60,000 bases of DNA from Polytrichum commune (lineage: Eukaryota; Streptophyta; Polytrichopsida; Polytrichales; Polytrichaceae), in NCBI GenBank assembly GCA_950295325.1, contig OX485803.1, forward strand, positions 55,507,554 through 55,567,553. The letters are read 5' to 3'. Below are positions 1-12,964 of the stretch, piece by piece. Every line of letters starts with the position of its first letter. Positions within the stretch are counted from its first letter, which is position 1. A program made the translations under genes and the position numbers. The notes beneath the pieces were generated by a model. That model made no database searches. It had not been told where the DNA came from and worked only from the letters and a program-made list of their open reading frames with translations.

Positions 1-1825
1 ACTAATCCGAAACTAGGACCGTGGGTTAACAAGTAGTCGGTAGATGACGGTTCTTCGGAAGCAAGGGGCTATAATAATAATATTTTTGTTCATTTTAGGC
101 TCACTCCCCAAAATGAATTCTACACTGTCATGAACCGTAGTACCATAGTCCTTTTGAACGAATGGGTGTCCAACTCCGTCATGTTTTTTTTTAATCTTTG
201 ATCCGAGCATCTACCTTCAAACTCCTAGGAATGAACTATTTGTCACATGTTTTAAGCCAAATTTGACGATCCCTCACGACGAAAACCCTAAAATACACAA
301 AACTCTTCAACTTGAATGTCCAACGAATCTCACCCATACAAGGGTGCAATGCTCATCACTTGGAGGCGCCTCTCATTTTCATCACACGATGACGACACAA
401 ATTCTAATTGTCTTGCTCAGTGTTAATTGTAAACCGTGGTGTACCGTCACCAACACTACATGCTAACCCAACATTATTTGCTTTATCTGCATTTAATAAG
501 CTTAGCACAACACGCATAACATCATTCAGTTGCTATCAATCATTCTATTCTAATAATATCATCGACACTGCTTCGTTTGAGTTTATCAAGTCGAACTACT
601 CAAAAAGTAGACAAAAGCATAATTTTGAATGGAACCTGGCTCGTTTTTGACCCCGCCTAACATACAAACTCAGCTGAATAATGTTATGTGATTGGAAGCG
701 GACAAGAAGAGTAGTGTTGCACCCAAAAATAAATAAATAAGCTTAGATAAAAATGAGAGAGGGAGAGGTTGGTGCATTGAAACATTTGATGACTTGCATG
801 GCTCTAGTTAGTAGTAGGCGGGAACTCATCCTGCATTGTAATGTTAAAAAAACCCACTCGATGGTCAGATTTTCCCCTTGGTGGTTGTGCTTTTACTTTT
901 TGCAATTAATACAGTTTTAATCTATATGGGGAAACAATAAATAATAATAATAATAATAATAATTCAAAACAAAAATCCCACTTGACTGTCTGTGACAAGG
1001 GCTCCTGTGACAAGACTTGTCTCTATGCACTGTCAGCTTCCAAAACCACGTGTGGAAGTTCTGCTTGGTGGGTGGAGCTTGACATTTGGAGTCCCCACAT
1101 GTTAGAAAACGCGTCCGCATTCAAAATGGAGTTTGGTAAGTTTGAGGTAAAATGATTTTGGCCTTGACATGTGCCTAACTAGCTTTGAGGATCATGGTTT
1201 CAGGGTTGGCCATGTTCTTCTCCTCGTTTGTTTTTAACCAATGAGCGGGGAGGGGAGAACCGGCTGCTAGTTCCAGATGAGCCGGTTCAGTTGGGGAAAT
1301 AACATGGTTGAAGTTCAAGACTTTCAGAAAACCTACCCGTCGTTTTTAGAGGGATCTATGGAACATACCCCAGTTTAATGAAGGAACACCGAAAGATGTG
1401 AACGTGTAACCGGTTGGACTTGGAAACACTAGGATTTCGACCGTCGCCATGCCCCAAAGTCTCCCCGGATATTGTTTTCAACTCCGATCCAAGGCGACGA
1501 TTTTGCAAGGCTCAACACCGTTGTTTCCACTTGGAGTTGGAAATGGACAACTCCAACCAACAAAGAACTCGGGGTTCTCAAAGTGATTGTTGAAATCGGT
1601 CGGGATGTGCAATTGAACACCGAAATGATTGAGACTATGAATTGTAACAATGAAACAATGGAACGATGAAGTTGGACCAGTGGTCAGTGCAATCTAAACT
1701 TCTTGCTATAGAAAAAACATTGTATGTAAACCTTTTTCAATGTTATTTTACATATAGAAATACAACTTTTTAGTCCACACTTTACTAACACAATATTCAA
1801 GTAATTGATTTATGTATTCTTGTCT
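1..1825. other. Intergenic DNA, no gene recognised
   Basis: No ORF here resembles a known protein or joins to neighbours by plausible splice sites. The stretch is AT-rich with short runs such as an (AAT)n microsatellite near 939-962. I see no TIR or tandem array of note before the element starting at 1829. Confidence 0.5.
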
Positions 1826-1828
1826 TGA

Positions 1829-2949
1829 GGGGCGGTTTACACCATAGACCATGAACTCGTCCCACGGAAGATGCCTTATTCTGCGGTACGAGTTCATGGT
1901 CCGAGTTCTTAAAAAATTGATTTACAAAGCCGTTGGGTCCCTCACTAGGTGTAAACCGAATGTGGACCAAGAGGAATGACCACACACCAAAAAGGGAAGG
2001 TGCTGATTTTTTTAATACATGCCCAAAAAGGGCAATTTTGAAAAAAAAATGAAGTTTGATCATTCCTTGTCTTCTCTTGGGCTTCACTTGTCTTCACTTC
2101 TTGTTAAATGTGTTGAAGATGTGGCTTGCAAATCTTCTCACAACAATTTTTCTTAAATAAAATAAAATGAGTAATTTAATTTGTACATGCTCAATGTAAT
2201 TTACATGTGACATGTACCTTGTGTTGTCACTACACTAAATAGGATATTTAGTGTTTGATTATATTTAATGTTGTTACCACCCTACCTTGCTCAACACTGA
2301 TTTTCAATTCTTTGATAATTAATGTTAGAAGATTTCCCATTGCACTTCTTTTGACTACCCTGATCTACAGTCACTAAACCACTACAGATTTTTTCTTTTT
2401 TCTTTTGAAATTTCATTTTGTAAGCATATTGGGGTGTGTAATATACCGTTGGAAAGGTATTTTCAAGACCTTTCCAACGGTATATTACAAGCCCCAAAAT
2501 TCCAAACATTGCATTTGGTAGACCAAAAAAACAAATCTGCACTTGAATTCTTGAGTTCTAGATGTCCCGCGTTGTTTGGTGAAACACGTGTGAGCCGGTT
2601 TAAGGGGTAGGGCAAGGTAGTGTTGGTATGTCTCATGGGCTATGGTATAATTAAGGTGCTTAAAAGGTAGATTCATTAAAAAAATGATTGAAATGGTATT
2701 TCTCTGACATGGGCCCTTGCCTTTTCCCACCAGACCACCTCTCTTGCCTCTCTCACCGCAAAACCCGTTGGACCATGTCAGTGCATTTATTAGGCCTTCA
2801 AAATTATATTTTGGGGACCTCGACCTTCATGGTCCCTTTGCCATTTTTTCCTTAGTGTAAACCGAAGTTGTCCCAGGAGAACTTCAACAGCCAATCAATT
2901 GGTTTGCAGAGCCCTGGTCCAACTTCATGGTCCATAGTGTAAACCGCCC
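1829..2949. mobile_element. Non-autonomous TIR element, about 1.12 kb, PIF/Harbinger-like
   Basis: The left end begins GGGGCGGTTTACACCATAG and the right end is its near-perfect reverse complement, ending CTATAGTGTAAACCGCCCC with one or two differences. The inverted homology continues into a CCATGAA segment. The trinucleotide TGA flanks both ends (1826-1828 and 2950-2952), as a 3-bp target duplication would. No transposase reading frame is visible inside, so it is non-autonomous. The GGGGC start and 3-bp duplication resemble PIF/Harbinger elements; the superfamily is inferred. It contains a hairpin at 2429-2497. Confidence 0.65.
2429..2497. repeat. Near-perfect 30-bp-arm hairpin
   Basis: Arms 2429-2458 and 2468-2497 are reverse complements with about two mismatches, including an uninterrupted stretch around GTAATATACCGTTGGAAAGG, separated by a 9-nt loop. 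It lies inside the TIR element. It could be a small foldback insertion or, if transcribed, a small-RNA precursor; neither is shown. Confidence 0.7.
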
Positions 2950-3338
2950 CTGAGTATCCCATGAATGGAAGATGTATACATTATGACTTAATCCTAAAAA
3001 CAATGTGCCCAAAAAACAGTAAATTAGGTTCAGGTATGTCAGAGATATTCCTATTTAAATGTACTCATGTAATGTGAGTGCTCCTAACTTCCCTTCCAAA
3101 TGTTGTTAGCTCCGAGCACTTAGGTCTCACTTACTATTAGGAACTACACAACGCTCGAATTGTTGACCGCACATCTCATTTGTTGGCAACAAAGGCCAAA
3201 TCGGTTGTTTGAAAATTATAGAACATTAACATCTTCACTTCATAAGAAATTATATTGATATAAAAATACATATAGGAATGTGTCACTCCAAATAGGAAGC
3301 GCACCCGTACTTGGATGCCACGTAGCCCCATAGACTTA

Positions 3339-3840
3339 GGGCCACTTTACACACGAGCCAAGAGCCGTGACTATGAAATTGTGAGAGCCCAAAAGAAAGT
3401 GTCCAAAGGTTGTCCCAAGACACCTCCAAAATCATGTAGTGTGCTCATGGACCTTCAAGTGTAGTGCGAAGTCATATGTGACCGGGCCCTCAACCAAATG
3501 CTATTTCAATGAATGTCTATTCATGCGGGTCCTCGCACACGATATAATAGAATAAATCGATGGTTGTAAGTGTTTGGAGTGCCATGGTCTCCCAACGGTT
3601 TTGTGGTAGGCCTACCTCCAAGAGGTGGTTTTTGAACAGAGTCCAAGTGACCGTGAAACATGATCCATTCGATGCCATGTAGGAATCCATGTAGACTTTA
3701 CATCCATCTTGCATTCACATACTCCGTTGGTCCCTCAAGTGTAGTGTGAAACGAACTTGGACCGGCTCCGCCTTTTCCACCAATGAGAGTGCTTGAAGTG
3801 TACTGGTCACGGGCTCTCAGTCGCGTGTGTGAAGTGGCCC
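3339..3840. mobile_element. Tourist-like MITE, about 0.5 kb, TTA target duplication
   Basis: The ends are GGGCCACTTTACACACGAG and, in inverse, GGGCCACTTCACACACGCG; inverted similarity extends about 40 bp through the AGAGCC(C)GTGAC motif. TTA sits directly outside both ends (3336-3338 and 3841-3843), the typical PIF/Harbinger target duplication. There is no coding capacity; a 65-codon ORF inside is incidental. A second copy in inverse orientation begins at 59565. Confidence 0.75.
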
Positions 3841-3843
3841 TTA

Positions 3844-5546
3844 GGTGCAATCCATGGTCCATTATGTAACGGGTTCAAAATGGACCCGACAATGTAGTTT
3901 TGGGAAAAAGTAAAGAAAAAGGTCAATTTCAAATGCTCAGAATATGTAGATTTTCCTTGTAATGCTTCATGGCGATGGCATGACACGCTATATGTATTGC
4001 TCACTATATCATGTATGCTTTGTTTTGTACCTTGGTATCGAGGTAATAAGGGTCAAGTCCTATTAAGGTGTGTGGGTGTTATTTTGTTCATTTTTCATGT
4101 TCTCCAACATCTATCAATTAGATTCACATAACAACACTTGTGCGTGGGCCAACACATGGTAAGTGAACAAGAAAAGTGGTAAGACTTTCAGTTGTGATAC
4201 ATTTTTTTAATACATAGTAAGGGGAGTAGGCACGATTCTATACATAATGTCATTTTGGGACCATGGAGCCTTTCAATGGGTTTGAACTATATATAATACA
4301 AAAATGTGTGTCTCATTAGTGTTGTGGAGATATGTATGAAGTAGATTTGAACTATGTGATGGATTTGAGCTAGAATTTGTGTGTCTGGTTGAAGTATTTT
4401 GTGTATACTTCATATCCAAAATTTGTGATGATTTGTGTGTATAGTTGAAGTATTTGGCAGGATCATAGTGTATGTTAGTGCGTCACAAATTTTGAAGTTG
4501 AATACGTTTTCTTAAGGTCTAGTTCACTTTCACTTCCCGGAAACCGATAAATATGGAAGTGGATTCTACAAACTTTCGAATCTACTTCTATGGATGTAAC
4601 AAATTTATTTTGTAAAGAAAATAATTATGAAAATATCAGGTTCCAGCTTATTAACAACCTTAATATGAACCATTATTATTGTTTTGAATTATATAACTAA
4701 GGAATGTGGCTACTTGCCCCTCTAAACAGACATGGTACAAGTTTTATTACTGTACCATGTCTTGGCCCTATTGCATTAGCAAATCTACGATGAAACATGT
4801 GCAAAAACCATATTCAAACTCGGATATCCTTCGGTTTAGTTACGATTATTGGAAGTGCACGTTTGTTGATTTTTCCACCCGATACATAAGCCCTCCCCAA
4901 TTGTGATCACTATTGAATGTAGAGTAATTTCAAAATCTTTAAGACGTAGTCCAATCTCTTCCAAACATGTGTCCTTATGCTCTTTGATCCTCGTTGAACC
5001 CCATACCAATACACATCTAGGGGTGCGATTAAGAAAACAAGCCACTCAAGACCGCATCTACATTAACATGTCCACAAATCTCGGAAACAAATACCTAATG
5101 GAATCGATTTTGGTTCCAAAACAACACCATTTTCAAAGCAACGCACCTTCATGTGAGGTAATCAACCTACACAACAATCGCTTTTTAAAAACATTGATGG
5201 TGGCATACTCGGGGTCGGAGTTGTGAAGGTCATCATCGTGCATGCATTCTATGTCCAAAAGAATTAGAAAGATAAAAAAAGAAGGTAATATGCATTAGCA
5301 TGTTAGAACACATGTGGAGTTTTGGACATGCACCGATTCCATTCCATTTCACATGGTTTTGGGTTCTTATACATGTCGTTCTCCAAAGGGACATGTCTAA
5401 CCGCTCATCCTTACCATGTCTTTTGTGTCCGTGTTAGGTGCATGGGATTGTATCCAAATTGGAGGTGTAGACATCGACTTGGAAAATAGAAAAATGGATG
5501 GGCCAATGTGGACATGTCTATTGTTTCAATTCATTCGTTTGTTCAA
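3844..5546. other. Intergenic DNA with repeat remnants
   Basis: No gene is recognised. Near 4370-4460 a short unit built on TTGTGTGT-(n)-GTTGAAGTATTT is duplicated. Segment 4836-5012 is an inverted, diverged copy of 7925-8102, so both are old dispersed repeat fragments. A 107-codon ORF at 4903-5226 overlaps that repeat and has no recognisable domain. Confidence 0.5.
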
Positions 5547-6390
5547 GGGGCATTCACGGTTGGGGTACTACTTTTGGGTGTCTAACGGTTAAAGGACTAA
5601 ATTAGATCATTTTACATAGTTGGTGTGCTTAGATTTGTATTGTGGAGTGTATTTTGGATCATACCTACAGTTAATATTCCATATTGAGTACACCGACAAA
5701 GTTCATTTACAAGGAATAGGGTTATCTAACATATCATATTGATTCCTTAACGGACATCCATGGGTGCTGTCAAAATTGCTGACCTTAAGATCAAGGAATG
5801 AAAGGACAACAGAAATTAATTGAAATGATCCCGATTTTTTCCCTCATAGTTATCATTCAATTGTGTACCAATAAAACTAAAAATGTATTGCCTACCAATT
5901 GTATAGCTTTACATACGACACCAAACATGGCCAACAATACACAATAACATGGCTACATGAAAATGAATGTTTAGTATTAGAATTGGACATAAAAAAAAAT
6001 AAAAAATAAAAATAAATAAATAAATAAATATATATATATATGTATGGACACACGACACTTACACCAAGGTACTAGGATGGAAAACACGAAATAATTCACC
6101 TCCGATGTACACTTCAATAATGAAATTGCTATTGATGTGGCCCAAACAAGTCATATGACCATTTTACAAGTCCTATGACCTATCTACTCATTTCATAAAG
6201 GATTTATCTATTATTAATGAGTTTTTAATATCAAATAATATATTTCTTGATAAGTCTTATGACCTATCTACTTATCTATTTAAAATTTATTGATCAAATA
6301 ATAATAAATCATAATAAACGCCGAGATCCAATGCGACATAGTCCTTAATTCCTTTTTCCCAAAAGTAGTACCCCAATCCTGAATGGCCCC
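5547..6390. mobile_element. TIR element, about 0.84 kb
   Basis: The left end reads GGGGCATTCACGGTTGGGGT followed by ACTACTTTTGGG. The right end is the inverse, CCCAAAAGTAGT followed by ACCCCAATCCTGAATGGCCCC. The pentamer TTCAA lies outside both ends (5542-5546 and 6391-6395) and may be the target duplication. The inside is AT-rich with simple A/T repeats around 6000-6042 and no protein. A second copy without the left TIR is at 9620-10350, so this is a multi-copy non-autonomous family. Confidence 0.65.
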
Positions 6391-6395
6391 TTCAA

Positions 6396-9300
6396 CTAAT
6401 ACCCATGTGTGGATCAACGTTGTGCGAGTATCTAGGTTAACCCCAGATATTAATAAGGGTATGTGCACATGTACAAAACCCTATTTTATATTAACACCGA
6501 GATAATTGATGAACTCCACGGAATCACCTTTGTCACCTTGGCAATTTTATGAAGTGTTTTGATATCATAATCCCACCACACTATATTGGGTAACAAATCC
6601 TAGGGTTTGGCTCCCGAGGTGTGACCTTGAGGCGAACTCATTGGTTGTGGATGAAGGGGTCTCGTGAAACAAATCTCTTATACATTCGGTGCTAATTTAT
6701 TGAACTTAACCCTAACATGCTAAGTTTGGGTTGCTTATGCCATCTAAGGACTACTCCGATCAACGTAAAATAAAATTTCAAGCACTATACAATGGCTAAC
6801 TACAATCTCACCTTCCAAAAGAGTTCACCTAGACACTTTGATAATTAAATCCATAAAAACTAATCCTAAAATCCAATTCAATATCTTTCCTATTGGTAGA
6901 AGGAAGAATGACGTTCAGTTTATGACACCTACCATGAGAGGTGGGGGGTTTGAGATGACCCTAAACTATTGAATGACAGTGGAGAGGTACCCAAATCTGA
7001 ATGGAGGGATCAGCGGTTCGATTTCCGACTGTGAAATCATCTCTCTACTTGACATAAAAAATCAAGAGCCACAAGGTAGGCAGTAAACCCACCATGCACC
7101 AAGGGGATTCTTGAGCAGGATAGGGCCAACGGGCTCATATTCACGTTGGATGGCCTGACGTTGTATGTTTTTATGAGAGGTGGGGTAAAACCTTGCCCCC
7201 ATTCTAAGTTTGTTCTTCAGATGATCCATGTGAATCACACCATACACAAAACTAATAAAAAACAAAATAAAATAAAACTTTTAGAATATTGGGTTATAGA
7301 ATATTTATTTGCATTTCACCCTCCGCATGGTAACAACCATGAATCTTTACTTCCGAGAGGTGCAAACTTACAAACTCGAGTGTAAATACATTGTATAGGT
7401 TAAAATCGAAGGCTTGAGGTTCTTGACGCCTATATAAACTCATACATAGTGGATGAAAGGACTTTGGTGAAAACAAGTCCCAAGTTGTTTGAGGGCCGAT
7501 TCACTCTAATCCAACCCCATTAGATTGATATGGGATCCTTGATGATATTTCCAAAGTTGGGTTGCTTCAAAAAATCATTTCTAAGTTCTAAAATGAAGAG
7601 AGGGAATTGTTGCACACGAGCGCGCCTACATCCGTCCAACATAAAAACTTGACAGCTATAAAATTGTGGCCGATTTATCTCAAACGACTTCAACTAGATC
7701 AATCAATGGTTTTTAGAACTAATTTCGGACAACTTAACCTAAATTGGTTATCTTTGAGTTGTCAACTGTTTCATTGCTTTTATATTGGACATTTGAGAGG
7801 TGCACTCGTATGCGACAATTTCCCAAGTTCTTTTTATAGCACAGTTCAATGTGTTGTCGCCTTCTCAACATATGGGTTTCAGTAAGGTGTGTGGGTATCA
7901 TTCGGTTACTTTTCTTGATCTAACACTTATAGGCGAGGATCAAAGAACCAAAACCCATAAAGACACGTGCTTAAAAGAGATGGAACTACATCTTCAAGTT
8001 TTATCAACTACTTTACACTCAACAATGAGCATAATTTGGAGGACCCATGTCTTCGGCTTGGGATCCAACAAACATGCGCTTTCGATAACCATAAACTCAA
8101 TAAAGGGAAACCCCGATTCTCAATCCGGTTTTTGCTCGTGATTCATTGAAGATTTGTTGATGCACCACAAGTGTTGTTGTGTAAATCTAATCAATAAATA
8201 GTTGGAGAAGATGAGAAACGAACCGAATAACACCCGCATACATACCTTAGGTGCCCCGAATCCCTATCCATAATCGTTGAAGAGTAATGGCATTTGCTTG
8301 GTAGTCTTAACATTTTGCTTGAATCTCCACACCATCATGCATGATGAAGGAGTCAACGGTCGTTTGACCGAACCGAGTGACTCGATTACACTGCCAGGTT
8401 TCATAAGGTTATTAGTAGGGTCTCAAGTGGGAATGAATAATAATGAAGTTCAAAGGAAGCATCTAGAATAAAATACCCCGGTGACAGTTGTTGGACGACT
8501 TTTTGAACCTAAAAAGTTTCAAAAAGTTTGGTGGGGTCGGCCCCCGAGTTCACCATGTTGTTGCATGCGTCAAAAAAATGATGAATGGTGGCTCATGCTA
8601 GCCAAAAAGATGACTTATACCAAGCCCACACTAGGACCAGCTAGCAGTCCATACCAATGGGAGAGCTTCCATCTTGATAGGAGTTTATGTCTCGTGTGCA
8701 GTGAAAGAAACCATGCGAAATTACAGTGCATCATATCCCGTGAGATTACTTGTCAGTTTACGACGAAAAATCGTTAATGATGGAAGTGAATTTCAGAAAG
8801 AGATGGACTTTCTCTACCACGAGGAGCTCCTCATGTTGTCGAGGAGCAACGCCTAGCCCTGATATGGGCATGATATTGTCCATACTAGATTATCAGGGTA
8901 ACCCACGCTTCTTTATCGACATTTCACATCATCCTGATAATGTATTACTAAAGTGACATAATACATGAATCGTTATGATTAGAATTAGAATTTGTTTTCC
9001 CTTCCCCCTTCATAACATTGTGAAGCCTCTCACCTTTCTAAATTTCTAAACGGGGTGCGAGCAAGGATAGGTTATCAACCCCAATTGATTATAGCAAACT
9101 ATGAATCCTATCTCACTTTATTCCTTGCCTTCGTAGTATTATTTGCTCATCAATCTCCGATGTCCTTGCTCGAATGTGGGGCCCAAAGCAACGTACGATA
9201 GGCATGCATAATCCTATAATTGGAATGATAAATTAGACAAAGTGTAGTTTACGGGTAATGTTGAACCGGGGGTTAGGTACTTGTAGGTTTTGGGTCATTA

Positions 9301-9618
9301 AATGAACAATGCTCAAGTTGGGTATCGTCCATTTTGTAAGGGAGGCCCCAAATAAACGGGACACTATGCCCATGAAATTCATGGCCTCATGGTGCGGCGG
9401 TCTACGGTTGAGTATTGTTATGTGTGGTTGCTATCCACATGAATAGATATAGTTCTAAATTTTGTGATCTTATTACGAGCCAATGTAGTTTACGTGGGTA
9501 GAGAGATAACATATTGGTGAAGGCGACCTAACACTAGAAGAAAACTTGTCCATCATAACCATTCATTACGACTCGCCCATTGCGATTCATGACAAGACAA
9601 TGCATTAATACATCATAT
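6396..9618. other. Intergenic DNA, no gene recognised
   Basis: Short ORFs occur (for example 7800-8141 and 8481-8777) but none has a recognisable domain or shares splice-compatible ends with a neighbour. 7925-8102 is an inverted match to 4836-5012, and a weaker third relative appears near 44040-44160. The region looks like degraded repeat DNA. Confidence 0.45.
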
Positions 9619-9619
9619 G

Positions 9620-10350
9620 GGGCTAACGGAAAACGGACTAAAGTAGATAAGTTTACAGAGTTGGTGTGCTTAGATTTGTATTGTGAAGCATATTTTGGAT
9701 CATACCTATATTTAATATTCCATAATCAATACATCAACAAAAGGATTAGGGTTAACTAAGATATCATTTTAATTCCTTAAATGTTATCTATAGTTGTTGT
9801 GAGAGTTGTAGGATTAAGGAATGCAAAGGACATTTATTTGAAATAATCCCAATTTCCTTCCTCGCACTTATCATTCAATTATGTACCAATAGAACTAAAG
9901 ATGTATTGCATACCAATTATATAACTTTACATATGACACCAAACATGGGCCGCAGTACACAATAACGTGGATACATGAAAAAAGAACATTTAGAAATAAA
10001 ATCGGACATAATAAAATATATGTATGGACACATGACACTTACACCAAGGTACTGGGATGGAAAATATGAAATAATTCACCTCCAATGTACACTTCAATAA
10101 TGAAATTGCTATTGATATGGCCCAAACAAGTCCTATGACCTATCTACTCATTTCCTAAAGGATTTATTTATTATTGGTTATTATTTAATAACAAATAATA
10201 TATTTCTTGATAAGTCCTATGACCTATCTACTTATCTATTTAAAATGTATGAATTGAATAATAATAAATCATAATAAAACGTTGAGATCCAATACGACGT
10301 AGTCCTTAGTTCCTTTGTCCCAAAAGTAATATCCCAATCGTGAATGAACC
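9620..10350. mobile_element. Truncated second copy of the 5.5-kb TIR element
   Basis: It runs parallel to 5580-6380: both contain GTTGGTGTGCTTAGATTTGT, then GGATCATACCTA, CACTTACACCAAGGTACT and TCACCTCC(A/G)ATGTACAC in the same order and spacing. The right TIR-like end (CCCAAAAGTA, ATCCCAATCG) is present, but the left TIR is missing. It is shorter than the first copy through small indels. The two copies could be mistaken for LTRs, but no primer-binding site or polymerase lies between them. Confidence 0.65.
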
Positions 10351-11432
10351 CATATTGGTTGTCAACTAGAGGTTTTTGACTACGATTTTTGGACGATGAG
10401 TGACCAAGATTCTCCGGTTGACAACCAAAATGATTTATTTATGCATTTGCTTGCCATGAATGGTAGTGACCGAGTCGCAAAGAACAATTGTGATGGACAT
10501 GGTTACAAATAGTGGTTCAAAGAGCATTTTATGTTAATAGATGAAAAAAATGTAGCCCAATTGGTTGAATGGAGCAAAGTGGATAATTTGAAAGCTCATT
10601 GGCATTAAGTGACGGGAGCTTTTATTTTCAATTTGAGGTCTTTGTTCTTTCTAACTTAGTGTCTTCTACACTTAGGTGCCTCTACCTTAGGTAGAGCCCG
10701 AGAGCCACCAAGACCAACATGCCAACCCATGGAACATAAACCATATGGCCCTTACCGTGGACACTTGCAACTCCACATTCAATTTCGATTGTTGGATATG
10801 AGCGGGCATTGCCTCATCCAATGAGCAATCACAAAGGTTGCCATTTCAAGTTTCAGATTCAAAATAGAGATACTTAAGTCATAAGATTACAAAATTAAGT
10901 CAATTTGTATCCAAATCAAAACGAACGTTTTGTGCTCCTTAAACTATCATAAAGGTAATCCCATTTGTATTCGACATCAAACCTGGGATCGTTAACATAG
11001 GTTATGAACATGGCTCCATCTCATCGTAACACCGTTTTTGCTGGGGGTGTCCATTCATTACTGTAAGCTTTGTCATACACAACTCAAATAGGTGTCCGAT
11101 TAAGAAGAGTGACCACACAAAGCCCACATAAAGCTCACACACCTACCATAGTTCAAAGACCCACCTTCCTTTAGTTCCGAAAACCTAGTTTAGAATTATC
11201 CGAGTTGGCTTTAGAATTGGTACGACTGTGCTTTACTTTGTGAATGCGGGTCGCCGCAACAACAACAACTTGTTGACCCACGCGCATGGGTGATGTTTGG
11301 GCCCAAGGATTTGGTGCAAGATAAGATTAAAAAACATGTAAGTGCTTGAAAAGAGGATAAACTAACTCGGTTTCATTTGGGTTCACTTGCCATGTCACTA
11401 GAAGGAATGGGTCCCCTTCGACATACCCCCTT

Positions 11433-11456
11433 CGACACGGAGGGCCCTCCGTGTCG
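11433..11456. repeat. Perfect 24-bp palindrome
   Basis: CGACACGGAGGG is followed directly by its exact reverse complement, CCCTCCGTGTCG. It is GC-rich in an AT-rich background. Its role is unknown; it could be the fused end of a foldback element. Confidence 0.85.
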
Positions 11457-11562
11457 CAAGTTTCCACACGCTTGAATTTTGAGCTTGAATTTTGAGCTCC
11501 GCGACATATAATTTCAACATGTGTGGAAGTTGTGTCATTCTAATGTCATTAGTTTGGTCCAT

Positions 11563-11790
11563 GAAGGAATGTTCTATAATTAAGGCGTTTCATAGATCTT
11601 CTAACTAGACTTTGACCTAGATGTAAGTCACCTACTTCATTAACTACCTAAATGTGAAGGAATGTTCTATAATTAAGGCGTTTCATAGATCTTCTAGCTA
11701 GACTTTGACGTAGATGTGAGTCACCTACTTCATTAACTACCTAAATGTGAGTCACCTACTTCATTAACTACCTAAATGTGACTCACCTAC
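11563..11790. repeat. Tandem duplication (93 bp x2, then about 31 bp repeats)
   Basis: A unit starting GAAGGAATGTTCTATAATTA occurs at 11563 and again at 11656. Its last part, GTCACCTACTTCATTAACTA, is repeated further downstream with small changes. It looks like a recent local slippage or unequal-exchange product and holds no gene. Confidence 0.75.
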
Positions 11791-11849
11791 TTCATTAAGT
11801 ACTAAGGTAGGAGAGAGGAAATTACCGCATACAAGTGTATCTTTCATTC

Positions 11850-12400
11850 ATCCGACATCAAAGCATTAAGATAATACATAGTAAATACTAAACAATAAAT
11901 ATTTCACAGTAAATAGTAGACAATTTATAGTATATAATAAATAAAATACCGTTAATAGTAAAATAATATACTATAAATAGTAAATAGTAAATAGTAAACA
12001 TCGGACATACATAGTAAATAATATACTATATACAGTAGATAATAATATAACTATGAAAATAATGAATATCATACCATTAATAGTAATAATATACATTAAA
12101 TATTAAATACCAGACCATAAATAGTAAATAGTATACTATAAATAATAGATATTAAAAAATTATGAAAATAAAAATAAAAAATTATAAAAATAAAACTATA
12201 AACATTGAATATTAGATAGTACATAGTAAATATTAGAATATAAACAGTAAATACGAGGCAGTAAATAGAAAATACCAGACAGTTAATAGTAAATAATACA
12301 CAGTAAAAACAAATACTGGGCAGTAAATAATAACCAGTAAATAGTAGACAGTAAATAATAGATAGTAAATAGTAGACAGTAAATAAATAAAAAGTAACTT
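11850..12400. repeat. AT-rich degenerate minisatellite
   Basis: The stretch is dominated by variants of AGTAAATAGTA, ATAGTAAATA and CAGTAAATA in irregular tandem order. Nothing codes here. The unit is too degenerate for a clean copy number by eye. Confidence 0.7.
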
Positions 12401-12442
12401 GGGGTCTCTACATACAAAGGTTTTGAAAACTCCTCATGTATC

Positions 12443-12650
12443 ATGCGCGGAGTGGTGGCTTAGTGGCTAAAGCCTCCATGTGGGAGGCAAGAGGTTCAAG
12501 GATCAAATCCCTTGGCCCCCCCGCCCTTGGCTTATCCTTCCTTGGTAGGTATATGGCTAGGCACTTGGATGTATGTGCCTATTAAAGGGGTGGGTTGGGT
12601 GGAGGTAAGGATTGCATTTATTAATGGAGATTTCTTTTAAGGAGACATAT
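12443..12650 (+). repeat. tRNA-derived SINE-like unit
   Basis: The sequence TGGCTTAGTGG matches the RNA polymerase III box A consensus TRGYNNAGTGG. About 40 bp later GGATCAAATCCC resembles box B (GGTTCRANNCC) with one core mismatch. The spacing suits a tRNA-related SINE head. No cloverleaf with a clear acceptor stem is visible, so this is not called a tRNA gene. The body and 3' end are uncertain. Confidence 0.5.
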
Positions 12651-12964
12651 TATATGAGATTAAATTAATGTACCTCTGCAATTTCCACATAATCATTAAT
12701 TATCGCGGCGATCAAGGTCATTAATTGCCACGGCCGTCAAAATCATTAATTACGGTCGCAGTCAAAGGCCTTAAACATTTCTAACACTCACTTGGTAAAA
12801 AATAGGACTGGTCCAGGATGACAGTACCCCACAGGGCTGCTTTACTTCATGACACATGTCATGACCCAAACACACTGTCATTTATGTGTCCTTTTTGTGT
12901 TAGAAAGGACCCCCATTCCTTCTAGTGTGTTGACGAGAGAGAGAGAGAGAGGTTTGGAAATTTT

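Noticed and set aside
6940-7060. tRNA-like GGTTCGATTTCC motif
   Set aside because: Box-B-like only; no matching box A at the right distance and no stems, so neither a tRNA nor a SINE is supported.
5580-10350. Pair of direct repeats as LTRs of a retrotransposon
   Set aside because: The left copy has its own terminal inverted repeats, no primer-binding site follows it, and no gag or pol sequence lies between the copies.
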